Shown here piece by piece: positions 34,636 to 43,169 of a stretch of DNA of 51,267 bases. A program made the position numbers and the translations under genes. This DNA comes from JAHDBG01 sp963922315 (GTDB lineage: Bacteria > Pseudomonadota > Gammaproteobacteria > Chromatiales > Chromatiaceae), in assembly GCA_963922315.1 (NCBI GenBank), contig CAWUID010000010.1:1-51267 (forward strand), read 5' to 3'. A model generated the notes under the pieces. That model saw only the letters and a list, made by a program, of their open reading frames with translations, had not been told where the DNA came from and ran no database searches. Within the stretch, counting starts at the first letter, position 1. Every line of letters begins with the position of its first letter.

Positions 34636-36729
34636 ATGTCCGGAGTGCCTGAAGCAGTAGTTAATGGTATTCCGGTGACACAATTACGGGGGGTCGGGTC
34701 GCAAAAGGCAGGACGCCTGGCGAAGCTGGGTATCCATACGGTGCAGGATCTGTTGTTTCATCTGCCTTTGCGTTATCAGGATCGCACCCGCATTATACCG
34801 ATCCGCCAGCTACGTGCAGGCGATTCTGCGGTGATCGAAGTTACTGTCATGCTGGCACAAGTGCAGATGGCGAAACGACGTTCGTTGATGGTGCAGGTGG
34901 CAGATGATACGGGTAATCTGTGGCTGCGCTTTTTTTATTTCAGTGCGATGCAACGGACGCAATTGCAATCCGGGACTCAGTTGCGCTGTTTTGGTGAAGT
35001 GCGGCGTGGCCTGCATCATCTGGAACTGGTTCATCCTGAATATCAGATAGTGACTGCTGATCAGCCGATTGACGTGAATAAATCACTGACCCCAATTTAT
35101 CCAACAACGGAAGGGCTGCATCAACTGAGCTGGCGCCATCTGACGGATCAGGCATTAGCCCAATTGGATCAGCAGATGCCGCTGCCCGAGCTGTTGCCGG
35201 ATGCGGTACTGCAACAGCTGCAATTGCCGCCATTGCCGGAAGCGGTGCGATTCTTACACCGCCCGCCACCCGAGTCAGCACCACATACCTGGACTGATCA
35301 GCCGCCACCGGCGCAACAACGACTGGCATTTGAAGAACTGTTAGCACATCAGCTCAGCCTGCGTCAGTTGCGCGCCCGTCAGCAGACGCGCTCCGCGCCT
35401 TGCGTCGCATCAGATCTGCAACAGTTGGCAACCCGGCTGAGCGCCAACCTGCCGTTTCAGCTAACCAGTGCGCAGGCAAGGGTTGTCGCCGAAATCCGCA
35501 CAGACATGGCTGCACTGCATCCGATGTTGCGTCTGGTACAAGGCGATGTTGGTTCAGGTAAGACGATTGTGGCTGCATTGGCAGCAGTTGCGGTGATTGA
35601 GGCCGGATATCAGGTTGCCCTGATGGCACCGACTGAATTGCTGGCAGAACAACACCGGCATAATATCAGCGCCTGGTTTAAACCTTTGCAGCTTCAGGTC
35701 GGCTGGCTCAGTGGCCGACACAAAGGGAAAAAACGCCAGCAGGTGTTGCAAATGCTGGCACAGGGTGAGCTTTCCATCCTGGTTGGCACCCATGCCTTAT
35801 TTCAGCAGGATGTGCAGTTTGCCCGGCTGGGGCTGGTGATCGTGGATGAACAACATCGCTTCGGGGTGCATCAGCGACTGACATTGCGCAATAAGGGTGG
35901 CGACTTGCAGCCACATCAATTGATCATGACGGCTACGCCGATACCGCGTACCCTGGCGATGACTGCATATGCTGATCTGGATTTGTCAGTGATTGACCAG
36001 TTACCTCCCGGGCGACAGCCGGTACAGACAGTTGTATTGTCTGCGCAACGACGCGAACAGGTGATACAACGCCTGGGAGCCCATTGTCAGCAGGGCCATC
36101 AGGCTTACTGGGTTTGTACCCTGATTGAAGAATCTGAAGTATTGCAGTGCGAGACGGCTGAAGCCAGCCTGGCCAGCCTGCAACAAGCGTTGCCTGAGTT
36201 ACGTATCGGGTTGGTACATGGCCGCTTATCAGCTTCAGAAAAAGAACAGACGATGCAATTGTTTAAAGCAGCGGAACTGGATGTGCTGGTTGCGACCACA
36301 GTGATTGAGGTGGGCGTGGATGTGCCGCAGGCGACTCTGATGGTGATTGATAATGCGGAGCGGTTGGGACTGGCGCAGTTGCATCAACTGCGTGGTCGGG
36401 TCGGGCGGGGGGCCGCAGCCAGCTTTTGTGTTCTGCTGTATCAGCCGCCGCTCAGCGCACTGGCGCGCGAGCGGTTGGCCGTGATGCGGGCCACCAGCGA
36501 TGGTTTTGTGGTCGCGCAGAAAGACCTGGAACTGCGTGGCCCGGGTGAGGTGCTCGGTACTCGCCAGACGGGTGAAGTACAGTTCCGCATTGCGAATCTG
36601 TTGCGCGATCAGGCTCTGGTACCACTGGCACAATCAGTAGCCGATGAACTGTTACAGGCGCATCCGAAGGTTGTGCCGACGCTGATCAGTCGCTGGCTGG
36701 GTGACAAGACACGTTATTCCACCGTGTGA
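34636..36729 (+). CDS. recG: ATP-dependent DNA helicase RecG
   Basis: RecG remodels stalled replication forks and Holliday junctions. An N-terminal wedge domain (residues 1-155) contains VGSQKAGRLAKLGIHTVQDLLFHLP. The helicase core has Walker A GDVGSGKT, DEQH box VDEQHRFGVHQR, TATPIPRT, and the RecG family end GRVGRG, ELRGPGEVLGTRQTG. The 697-residue length is normal. GAGG lies eight bases before the ATG at 34636. A HigBA-like pair begins six bases after its stop. Confidence 0.96.
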   Translation: MSGVPEAVVNGIPVTQLRGVGSQKAGRLAKLGIHTVQDLLFHLPLRYQDRTRIIPIRQLRAGDSAVIEVTVMLAQVQMAKRRSLMVQVADDTGNLWLRFFYFSAMQRTQLQSGTQLRCFGEVRRGLHHLELVHPEYQIVTADQPIDVNKSLTPIYPTTEGLHQLSWRHLTDQALAQLDQQMPLPELLPDAVLQQLQLPPLPEAVRFLHRPPPESAPHTWTDQPPPAQQRLAFEELLAHQLSLRQLRARQQTRSAPCVASDLQQLATRLSANLPFQLTSAQARVVAEIRTDMAALHPMLRLVQGDVGSGKTIVAALAAVAVIEAGYQVALMAPTELLAEQHRHNISAWFKPLQLQVGWLSGRHKGKKRQQVLQMLAQGELSILVGTHALFQQDVQFARLGLVIVDEQHRFGVHQRLTLRNKGGDLQPHQLIMTATPIPRTLAMTAYADLDLSVIDQLPPGRQPVQTVVLSAQRREQVIQRLGAHCQQGHQAYWVCTLIEESEVLQCETAEASLASLQQALPELRIGLVHGRLSASEKEQTMQLFKAAELDVLVATTVIEVGVDVPQATLMVIDNAERLGLAQLHQLRGRVGRGAAASFCVLLYQPPLSALARERLAVMRATSDGFVVAQKDLELRGPGEVLGTRQTGEVQFRIANLLRDQALVPLAQSVADELLQAHPKVVPTLISRWLGDKTRYSTV

Positions 36730-36735
36730 TATCCA

Positions 36736-37092
36736 ATGATGCAGAAAGCTGACACAGTGAAAACGTTTCGATTTATCAACAAGCAGGCTTTGAAAGAGTT
36801 TAAGGCCTTGCCAAGTCATATTCAAAAACGGTTTGCGCTTGATCTGGATGTGATTTGTCAGGGCAAGGAGCCATTTTCCAAATTCAGACATATTGCGGAA
36901 AGTGTCGGGCCAGGTGCCATAGAGTTGATTGAAAATGGCCGCCCGGCTTACCGCACTGTATATGTCGCTAAATTTAGTGATGCTGTGTACATCCTGCACT
37001 CATTTACCAAGACCACGAATGGGGTGGATCGAAAGGCGATGGCAACAGCTAAGAAACGTTACAAGGCCATGATGGCAGAAAATCAGATGTAA
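36736..37092 (+). CDS. HigB/RelE-like toxin (phage Gp49-like)
   Basis: A 118-residue protein with the RelE-superfamily order: helices QALKEFKALPSHIQKRFALDLD, then KFRHIAESVGPGAIELI, the strand pair AYRTVYVAKFSDAVYILHSFTK and the final helix RKAMATAKKRYKAMM. The words YRTVYVAKF and VYILHSFTKK-like are typical of the HigB/DUF891 group, which cleave mRNA with the ribosome. The toxin-first order with an XRE antitoxin behind fits HigBA. It is not far from recG, so it may be read from the recG promoter as well. Confidence 0.85.
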   Translation: MMQKADTVKTFRFINKQALKEFKALPSHIQKRFALDLDVICQGKEPFSKFRHIAESVGPGAIELIENGRPAYRTVYVAKFSDAVYILHSFTKTTNGVDRKAMATAKKRYKAMMAENQM

Positions 37093-37116
37093 GACCTGAT
37101 ATATCAGGTCTTACAT
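37087..37116. promoter_or_regulatory. Perfect 30-bp palindrome over the toxin stop, probable operator
   Basis: Bases 37087-37101 are exactly complementary to 37102-37116. The core is CTGATATATCAG, and the half-site CTGATA recurs in the second palindrome at 37136. The site spans the toxin stop codon and lies upstream of the antitoxin gene. No T-run follows, which argues against a simple terminator. Confidence 0.65.
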
Positions 37117-37135
37117 GTCATGATAAACGTGCTAA

Positions 37136-37153
37136 TATATCAGTACTGATATA
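37136..37153. promoter_or_regulatory. Perfect 18-bp palindrome before the antitoxin gene, probable operator
   Basis: TATATCAGTACTGATATA is fully palindromic and shares the CTGATA/TATCAG half-site with the palindrome 20 bases upstream. It lies 18 bases before the antitoxin start, so a bound XRE protein would cover the promoter or the first transcribed bases. Confidence 0.65.
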
Positions 37154-37171
37154 AAAAACGGAGTTAAGTAG

Positions 37172-37498
37172 ATGTCTTCCATCAAATACAGCAATATTTT
37201 TGACGTTGTCACTGACGATCAGGAAGAAGCAAGTGAGTTGCAGACACGCGCCGACCTGATGATGGTAATTCGTGACATTTATCAGGACAGTCATTGCAGT
37301 AAAAAAGCGTTTGCTGAAAAAATCGGTCTGACACAGCCGCGAACCAGCAATTTACTCAATGGTCACATCGACAAGTTTTCTATTGATCTGCTGATGACCT
37401 GCTTTTTCCGCTTAGGCTTCCGGTTTAAACCCAGCTACAACAATCGTCAACTGACGATGACCGTGCAGGCCACAGAGCCAGCTTTGTCCATGGCATGA
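37172..37498 (+). CDS. XRE-family antitoxin, HigA-like
   Basis: A 108-residue protein. After an acidic N-terminus comes a helix-turn-helix: SKKAFAEKIGLTQPRTSNLLNGHIDKFSIDLL at residues 49-80, matching the XRE domains of HigA antitoxins of the small Gp49-associated group. GGAG lies 10 bases before the ATG. The 79-base gap from the toxin holds two palindromes with a common half-site, so the antitoxin probably has its own promoter and represses it. Confidence 0.87.
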   Translation: MSSIKYSNIFDVVTDDQEEASELQTRADLMMVIRDIYQDSHCSKKAFAEKIGLTQPRTSNLLNGHIDKFSIDLLMTCFFRLGFRFKPSYNNRQLTMTVQATEPALSMA

Positions 37499-37520
37499 TG
37501 CACGCGGTGTGATGCTGGCT

Positions 37521-38906
37521 TCAGACCAGTCCGATGGCATGCAGAAAAATCAGCGCAATCCCGAGTGGTGCCAGATAGCGGATTAACCACCACCACAGAG
37601 CGAAGCCACGGCTGAGTGCGAGTCCCTGTTCAGAAAATCGGCGCTGGGCCGCCCAGGCGGTGAATAGTGCAATCAACAGACCACCCAGTGGCAGCAGGAT
37701 ATTACTGGCCAGATAATCTTTCAGGTCGAAGAATGTTTTGCCGAACCATTGATATTCCGGACCAGACCAGTAGTTGAATGACAGCACTGAGCCGATGCCG
37801 AGTATCCAGGCCAGCCCAGTGACGGCCAGGGTGGCGCGTACCCGGCACCATTGCCAGCGTTCTGTCAGCCAGGCGACGGCTGGTTCCACCAGTGAAATGG
37901 CAGAAGACCAGGCTGCAATCAGCAGCAGGACGAAGAATAAGCTGCCGAAAAACTGTCCGGCTGGCATGCTGCCAAAGGCAATCGGTAAAGTGACAAAAAC
38001 CAGGCCCGGTCCGGCGCCTGGGGTCAGGTCGTTTGCAAAGACGAGCGGAAAAATCGCCATACCGGCCAGCAGTGCAATCACGGTATCCGCGATGGCAACC
38101 ATCAGCGTGGAGCTGGCAATGGAAGCCTTGCCTGGCATATAAGATCCGTATGCCATAATGGCCCCCATGCCGAGGCTGAGGGTGAAGAAAGCATGGCCGA
38201 GTGCGACCAGCAGGGGTTCTGCGGTAAAAGTGCAGCTTGCTCCCTGGCAGGTGTAAAACACAGCTGAAAAGTTTACATTGAATAAATAATCCAGACCCTG
38301 CAGAAATTTGCCGCTGGCCATTGCATAACCAACCAGTAAAATCAATAACCCAACCAACGCTGGCATCAGTATTTTCACCAGTCGTTCCAGTCCGTTCTGG
38401 ACACCGAGTGAGACGACCAGTGCCGTCAGCAGCATGAATAAGGTGTGCCAGAACAATAAGGTTGCTGGTGAGCCGGTCAACTTGCCAAATAATGCGCCGG
38501 AGGTGGTTTTATCTAAACCATTCAGGTTGCCACTGATTGCTTCCGGAATATACGCAAATGCCCAGCCGGCGACCACACTGTAAAACGACAGGATCAGAAA
38601 GCCAGCCACGACGCCCATCCAGCCGATAATCTGCCAGCCGCTGGAGGCATGCTGTGCCTGGGCCAGGTTGCGCATGGTGTGGATCGGGCTTTGTCGTCCC
38701 TGACGACCCAGCAAGATTTCTGCCATCATCACTGGTACCCCAATCAGGGCGATACAAGCCAGATAGACGAGTACAAAAGCACCGCCACCATATTCACCGG
38801 TAATGTAAGGAAATTTCCAGATGTTACCGAGCCCGACGGCCGATCCGGCAGCAGCCAGGATAAATGCAAATCGGGTCGTCCATTGTGGATGGGTGGTTGT
38901 TGACAT
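37521..38906 (-). CDS. Sodium-dependent transporter, NSS/SNF family
   Basis: The 461-residue membrane protein has the NSS signature in its first helix, GSAVGLGNIWKFPYITGEYGG (residues 21-41), which includes the unwound substrate and sodium site. About eleven to twelve helices follow, with the conserved FFTLSLGMGAIMAYGSYM near residue 250. Family members import amino acids or related amines with Na+. The substrate cannot be judged. It converges with the HigBA-like pair. Its upstream side is the 178-bp inverted-repeat element. Confidence 0.92.
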   Translation of the reverse strand: MSTTTHPQWTTRFAFILAAAGSAVGLGNIWKFPYITGEYGGGAFVLVYLACIALIGVPVMMAEILLGRQGRQSPIHTMRNLAQAQHASSGWQIIGWMGVVAGFLILSFYSVVAGWAFAYIPEAISGNLNGLDKTTSGALFGKLTGSPATLLFWHTLFMLLTALVVSLGVQNGLERLVKILMPALVGLLILLVGYAMASGKFLQGLDYLFNVNFSAVFYTCQGASCTFTAEPLLVALGHAFFTLSLGMGAIMAYGSYMPGKASIASSTLMVAIADTVIALLAGMAIFPLVFANDLTPGAGPGLVFVTLPIAFGSMPAGQFFGSLFFVLLLIAAWSSAISLVEPAVAWLTERWQWCRVRATLAVTGLAWILGIGSVLSFNYWSGPEYQWFGKTFFDLKDYLASNILLPLGGLLIALFTAWAAQRRFSEQGLALSRGFALWWWLIRYLAPLGIALIFLHAIGLV

Positions 38907-38935
38907 TATTCAGATCCTCTTTCTACTCAACGGAT

Positions 38936-39113
38936 ACCTCTGAAAACATCGCGAGCGACGCAAAGACAAGGAGAAAAAGCGTGACGTACAAGACATACAT
39001 GAGCGTTTTTATTCGGCACATCCGTGTGCATCAACCCTTCAGGGTTGATGTGAAAATCTGCTCCAGGCAGATTTTTTAATGCAGTCTTTGCAAGCGCAGT
39101 CGTTTTCAGAGGT
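38936..39113. repeat. 178-bp element bounded by inverted ACCTCTGAAAAC repeats
   Basis: ACCTCTGAAAAC at 38936-38947 is repeated in inverted form at 39102-39113. CAAAGAC recurs 13 bases in from the left end and 11 from the right, so the arms match in two blocks. Between them lie a perfect 10-bp stem (39029-39038 with 39041-39050) and a terminator-like stem (39053-39075). No coding frame is credible. It looks like a MITE or an intergenic repeat unit, but I found no second copy in the window and no clear target duplication. Confidence 0.55.
39053..39077. terminator. Terminator-like stem inside the inverted-repeat element
   Basis: AAAATCTGC pairs with GCAGATTTT around a five-base loop, with six T residues on the plus strand and four on the minus strand. 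It lies about 40-65 bases beyond the fbpC stop, so it could end argD-argF-fbpC transcripts. Confidence 0.5.
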
Positions 39114-39117
39114 GGTC

Positions 39118-40155
39118 TCAATGTGGAAAACAGATGACGTGCTTTGCATCAATCCGTAATTGTACTTCGTCACCAACGGCATGATTGTGATGGCTGGGAA
39201 ATAGTGACAACAAACGGGTATTTTGTGGGCTGCGCAGGGTATACAGAATTTCAGCGCCCTTAAATGCCTTTTCTGTGATTCTGGCCTGGATTGGTCCCTG
39301 AGTGTCTGGCACCAGATCGTCCGGACGCAACAAAATATCTACCCATTGGCCAGGTGTAGTACCTGGTGTATGTAGTCCTGGTTGTAATGTTCCGAACTCC
39401 GTGTCCAGCATGCCATCTGCCAGCACCTGACCGGGAATAAATTTACCCTGTCCGATAAAGTTGGCAACAAACCGCGTTTTTGGTTTGTGGTAGAGGTTAT
39501 AAGGTGTATCCCATTGCAGAATCTTACCTTGATGCATCAGTCCGGTCTGATCAGACATCGCAAACGCTTCGTGCTGATCGTGGGTTACCAGAATGGCAGT
39601 GACCTGTTCTGCCTTCAGCAGATCACGCACTTCCAGACTGAGTCGCTCGCGCAGTTCAACATCCAGGTTGGAAAAAGGTTCATCCAGCAATAGCAGTTCG
39701 GGGCTGGGTGCCAGCGCCCGTGCCAGTGCAACACGTTGTTGCTGACCGCCGGACAGTTCATGCGGATAGCGTCGGCTGAGATCGGTCAGATCCACCGCGG
39801 TGAGAAGTTGTGTCACCCGTCCGGCATGTTTCGCCTTTGGCAACTGATGCAGGCCGAATGCGACATTATCAGCGACGGTCAGGTGCGGAAACAGGGCATA
39901 ATCCTGAAATACCATGCCGACCGAGCGTTGTTCCGGTGGCAGACCGCCAGTGGCATCGGCGATCCGGCGTTGACCGATGTGAATGCTACCAGCTCGCAAT
40001 GGCTCAAACCCGGCAATAGCGCGCAGGGCTGTGGTTTTACCACTACCGCTGCTGCCAAGCAGGCTGACGATTTCACCTGTTTGCACTTCGCAAGACAGAC
40101 CATCCAGTATTTTCTGACTGGCATAGCCAACCTGAACCTGGTCGAGCTGCAACAT
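39118..40155 (-). CDS. FbpC/PotA-type ABC transporter ATPase, partners not in view
   Basis: Walker A GSSGSGKTT, Q-loop MVFQDYALFPHLTV, signature LSGGQQQRVALARAL, Walker B LLLLDEPFSNLD and H-loop ILVTHD are intact, followed by a C-terminal TOBE domain (about 240-345). The sequence is closest in character to ferric-iron FbpC or polyamine/spermidine-type ATPases. No permease or binding-protein gene is adjacent, so the ATPase must serve subunits encoded elsewhere. It begins two bases after argF ends and is probably cotranscribed with argD-argF. Confidence 0.88.
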   Translation of the reverse strand: MLQLDQVQVGYASQKILDGLSCEVQTGEIVSLLGSSGSGKTTALRAIAGFEPLRAGSIHIGQRRIADATGGLPPEQRSVGMVFQDYALFPHLTVADNVAFGLHQLPKAKHAGRVTQLLTAVDLTDLSRRYPHELSGGQQQRVALARALAPSPELLLLDEPFSNLDVELRERLSLEVRDLLKAEQVTAILVTHDQHEAFAMSDQTGLMHQGKILQWDTPYNLYHKPKTRFVANFIGQGKFIPGQVLADGMLDTEFGTLQPGLHTPGTTPGQWVDILLRPDDLVPDTQGPIQARITEKAFKGAEILYTLRSPQNTRLLSLFPSHHNHAVGDEVQLRIDAKHVICFPH

Positions 40156-40157
40156 GC

Positions 40158-41087
40158 TTACACCTGTTCACCACATAACAGAAATTCCATCAGGGCCTTC
40201 TGAGCATGTAGCCGGTTTTCGGCTTCTTCCCAGACCACGCTATGTGGTCCGTCCAGCACGTCGGCACTGACTTCCAGCCCCCGGTATGCTGGCAGACAGT
40301 GCATAAACAATACATCTGATGCTGCCAGAGCCAGCAGCTCTGTGGTGACCTTGTAGGGAGCAAATGCTTCCTGACGTTCATTTTTTGTATTTTCCTGACC
40401 CATGCTGACCCAGGTGTCTGTGACTACCAAGTGAGCATCGGTCACCGCCTGTTGCGGGTTGCGCACGATCCGGCAGGTTGCTCCGGCTGATTTCAACAGT
40501 TCGGTATCGGGTTCATAACCTGCCGGACAAGCGATCCGTAGCTCAAAGCCGAATTGTTGTGCTGCTTCAATATAGGTATGGCACATGTTATTACCGTCAC
40601 CGACCCAGGTGACGATATGACCGGCAATGTCTCCCCGATGAGCGGCATAAGTCTGCATGTCCGCCAGTAGCTGACACGGATGATTCCAATCAGTCAGGCC
40701 GTTAATCACTGGCACCCGTGAATGTTTCGCAAAAGTGCTGACCCTGGCATGTTCAAAGGTGCGGATCATGATTACATCCACCATACTGGAAATCACCCGA
40801 GCTGAATCAGCCAGTGATTCCCCGCGCCCGAGCTGCATATCCCGTGGCGACAGAAATAATGCTGAACCACCCAGTTGGGCTATGCCTGCCTCAAAAGATA
40901 CCCGGGTTCGGGTTGAGGCTTTGTCAAACAACATGGCCAGTACTTTACCAGCCAGAGTAGTTTGGATATGACCTGATCGTTGTAATGATTTCAGTATGTT
41001 CGCACGCCGGATGACAGATTGCAGTTCTGCCCGGTTCAGGTCAAATAAACTCAGAAAATGCCGGGGTGTGGAGGGTTGTTTCAGCAT
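40158..41087 (-). CDS. argF: Ornithine carbamoyltransferase
   Basis: This joins carbamoyl phosphate and ornithine to make citrulline in arginine synthesis. The carbamoyl-phosphate loop STRTR (residues 58-62), the HPCQ motif in WNHPCQLLADM, the ornithine-binding VTDTWVSMGQE, and HCLPA near residue 263 are present. At 309 residues it is of the short anabolic type. The start overlaps the end of argD by seven bases. Confidence 0.95.
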   Translation of the reverse strand: MLKQPSTPRHFLSLFDLNRAELQSVIRRANILKSLQRSGHIQTTLAGKVLAMLFDKASTRTRVSFEAGIAQLGGSALFLSPRDMQLGRGESLADSARVISSMVDVIMIRTFEHARVSTFAKHSRVPVINGLTDWNHPCQLLADMQTYAAHRGDIAGHIVTWVGDGNNMCHTYIEAAQQFGFELRIACPAGYEPDTELLKSAGATCRIVRNPQQAVTDAHLVVTDTWVSMGQENTKNERQEAFAPYKVTTELLALAASDVLFMHCLPAYRGLEVSADVLDGPHSVVWEEAENRLHAQKALMEFLLCGEQV

Positions 41088-42259
41088 GATGAAGATGTGC
41101 AGAAGGCGTGGATAAGCTGACTTAGTTGTGTCACCAGTTGGTCAGCCTCAGCATCGCTCAGAATCAGAGGGGGTAATAAACGGATTACCTGGCCTGCAGT
41201 CACATTGATCAGCAGGTGATCAGCCAGCGCCTGTTGTACCAGTTCGCCACAGGGGCGATCCAGTTCAATACCGATCATCAGTCCTTTGCCACGTATCTCG
41301 CGTATGCCAGGGCAATTTGCCAGCGCCTGGCGCAGGTCAGCCAACAGACGGGTACCGAGAGCAGCTGCTCGGGTGGGTAAGTCCTCAGCCTGTAATGTCT
41401 GGCAAGTGGCGAGTGCTGCGGCACAGACCAGCGGATTACCACCAAATGTTGAGCCATGCGAGCCTGGGCTGAACAGTTTAGCTGCTGTACCCCGGGCTAT
41501 GCAGGCACCAATTGGCACGCCGTTGCCAAGCGCTTTTGCCAGCGTCATCACATCGGGTTGTATTCCGGCCTGCTGACAGGCAAACCAGGTGCCGGTGCGA
41601 CCCATACCAGACTGGATTTCATCCGCTATCAACAACCAGTTCTGCTCATTGCACAGTTGCCGGATGCCGGCCAGATAATCTGGTTGCGGTATCCGGATGC
41701 CACCTTCACCCTGAATGGGTTCCACCAGTACTGCTACGATATTAGTGTGTTGTGTTGCCAGCTCTGTAAGTGCTGTCAGATCATCATGCGGTGCTCGCAC
41801 AAAACCGTCGACTAGTGGTGCGAAGCCGTGTTGTATGCGTGAGTTGCCGGTTGCGCTCAAGGTTGCCAGGGTACGACCATGAAAGCTGTGTTCCAGCACA
41901 ATGACGGCTGGTTCCTCCATTCCATGTTGATGGCCCCACAGTCGGGCCAGCTTGATCGCAGCTTCGTTCGCTTCGGCGCCGGAGTTGGCAAAAAATACCC
42001 GGTCCATTCCAGCATGTGTGGTCAGAATCTCGCCTAGTTCATCCTGCAGACCGACCTGATACAGGTTGGAGGTATGCAATAAACGGCCTGCCTGGGCCTG
42101 AATCGCGGCGGTTACTGCCGGGTGAGCGTGACCCAGTCCGCAGACCGCGATGCCGCTGAGGGCATCCAGATAACGCTCGCCCTGGTCGTCGAATAACCAG
42201 CAGCCTGCGCCATGGGAAAAAGTGACGGGTAACCGTGCATAGGTGGGCATCAGAGACAT
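41081..42259 (-). CDS. argD: Acetylornithine aminotransferase
   Basis: A fold-type I PLP enzyme that makes N-acetylornithine; many also act as succinyldiaminopimelate transaminases in lysine synthesis. The family words FFANSGAEANEAAIKLAR, HSFHGRT, IADEIQSGMGRTG and the PLP lysine in MTLAKALGNGVPIGA are intact in 392 residues. It is the first gene of argD-argF-fbpC. The 144 bases separating it from the next gene upstream hold no clear ARG box that I can see. Confidence 0.94.
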   Translation of the reverse strand: MSLMPTYARLPVTFSHGAGCWLFDDQGERYLDALSGIAVCGLGHAHPAVTAAIQAQAGRLLHTSNLYQVGLQDELGEILTTHAGMDRVFFANSGAEANEAAIKLARLWGHQHGMEEPAVIVLEHSFHGRTLATLSATGNSRIQHGFAPLVDGFVRAPHDDLTALTELATQHTNIVAVLVEPIQGEGGIRIPQPDYLAGIRQLCNEQNWLLIADEIQSGMGRTGTWFACQQAGIQPDVMTLAKALGNGVPIGACIARGTAAKLFSPGSHGSTFGGNPLVCAAALATCQTLQAEDLPTRAAALGTRLLADLRQALANCPGIREIRGKGLMIGIELDRPCGELVQQALADHLLINVTAGQVIRLLPPLILSDAEADQLVTQLSQLIHAFCTSSSC

Positions 42260-42403
42260 GGGAATAGAGATTAGTTAGGTGAGATCAGAGGAGAGTGGTG
42301 TGTTGACAGATGAGATGAGTATTTTTCTGATTGCGCAAAGAGTGCAGGTTAATTCCAGGGTGTGCTGAAATCAAGATCCAGTGTTAACGATGAACATCAT
42401 CAT

Positions 42404-42970
42404 TTATTGCCAGTCTTTTTTGACATCTATAGCCCATTCCCATGAGAGGTGTACATTTTTATCATCGTCAATCACTTTACTTTTGACTTTATAATGGCCT
42501 CGGGCCATCATGCCTTTTGGCGTTTCATCAGAGGGCGTTATATACTCATGACTTTCCTGTTTTGGTGGATAACTTCCTATCATATAAGATTTTTTATCGA
42601 CTGTTATACCTTTACGTGACATAACATGATGATATCTCAGTCCAGATACGATTTCGTGATGCACTTTGAATAACAGTTTGATCTTAAACTCAGTACCTTC
42701 TTTCATTGTTAATGCAGGTTTTTGTGAGTTATTTGCCAGGTCAAATTCTATATCCTCCCGCCCTTCAGTCGCTATTACCATTTTCTGCACGATAACTCTG
42801 CGCGGGTCATCTGCTGGAGCAGCCGCTGGATCTGCACTGGCCAGGAGTGTTTCTTTATATTTAATCAACGCTTCATCATTTGTATTTGCAAGGACTGGAA
42901 AACTGACTCCAATCATTGCCAGGAGTAAAGATATCGCTAATAGTTTGTGATATTTTTGAAGACACAACAT
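42404..42970 (-). CDS. Secreted RhoGDI-like protein (Rho GDP-dissociation inhibitor fold)
   Basis: Residues 29-188 match eukaryotic RhoGDI nearly end to end. Seen here are DEALIKYKETLL (32-43), EIVSGLRY (106-113), RKGITVDKKSYMIGSY (119-134), TPKGMMARGHYKVKSK (150-165) and DDDKNVHLSWEWAIDVKKDW (168-187); human RhoGDI, as I recall it, has close counterparts in the same order. In eukaryotes the immunoglobulin-like domain binds the prenyl tail of Rho, Rac and Cdc42 and lifts them off membranes. Here the acidic N-terminal arm is replaced by a Sec signal peptide (1-28, ending PVLA). The gene has its own ribosome binding site (AGGA, seven bases upstream), is visibly more AT-rich than its neighbours, and lies between argD and a small mobile element. 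Export and a host Rho target are inference; a periplasmic lipid-binding role is the alternative. Confidence 0.93.
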   Translation of the reverse strand: MLCLQKYHKLLAISLLLAMIGVSFPVLANTNDEALIKYKETLLASADPAAAPADDPRRVIVQKMVIATEGREDIEFDLANNSQKPALTMKEGTEFKIKLLFKVHHEIVSGLRYHHVMSRKGITVDKKSYMIGSYPPKQESHEYITPSDETPKGMMARGHYKVKSKVIDDDKNVHLSWEWAIDVKKDWQ

Positions 42971-43169
42971 TATTTTTTCCTGTTTCTAATGAATTGAAAT
43001 TTGGTATATCATCGATAATTTCGTTACCAGCCCAATGATTTTTGTACTTTTTCCGGCGAAAAATGATATAAGGTAAGGTTCAGATTTTTACTGTAGTGGG
43101 CACTTTATGCAAATAACACCCAACATCGTACGCCATAACGATGCTTTGATCAATCTCAGGGTTCCTGTC

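Noticed and set aside
39736..40203. 155-codon frame antisense to the FbpC-type ATPase
   Set aside because: It is a reverse reading of conserved ABC motifs without its own features.
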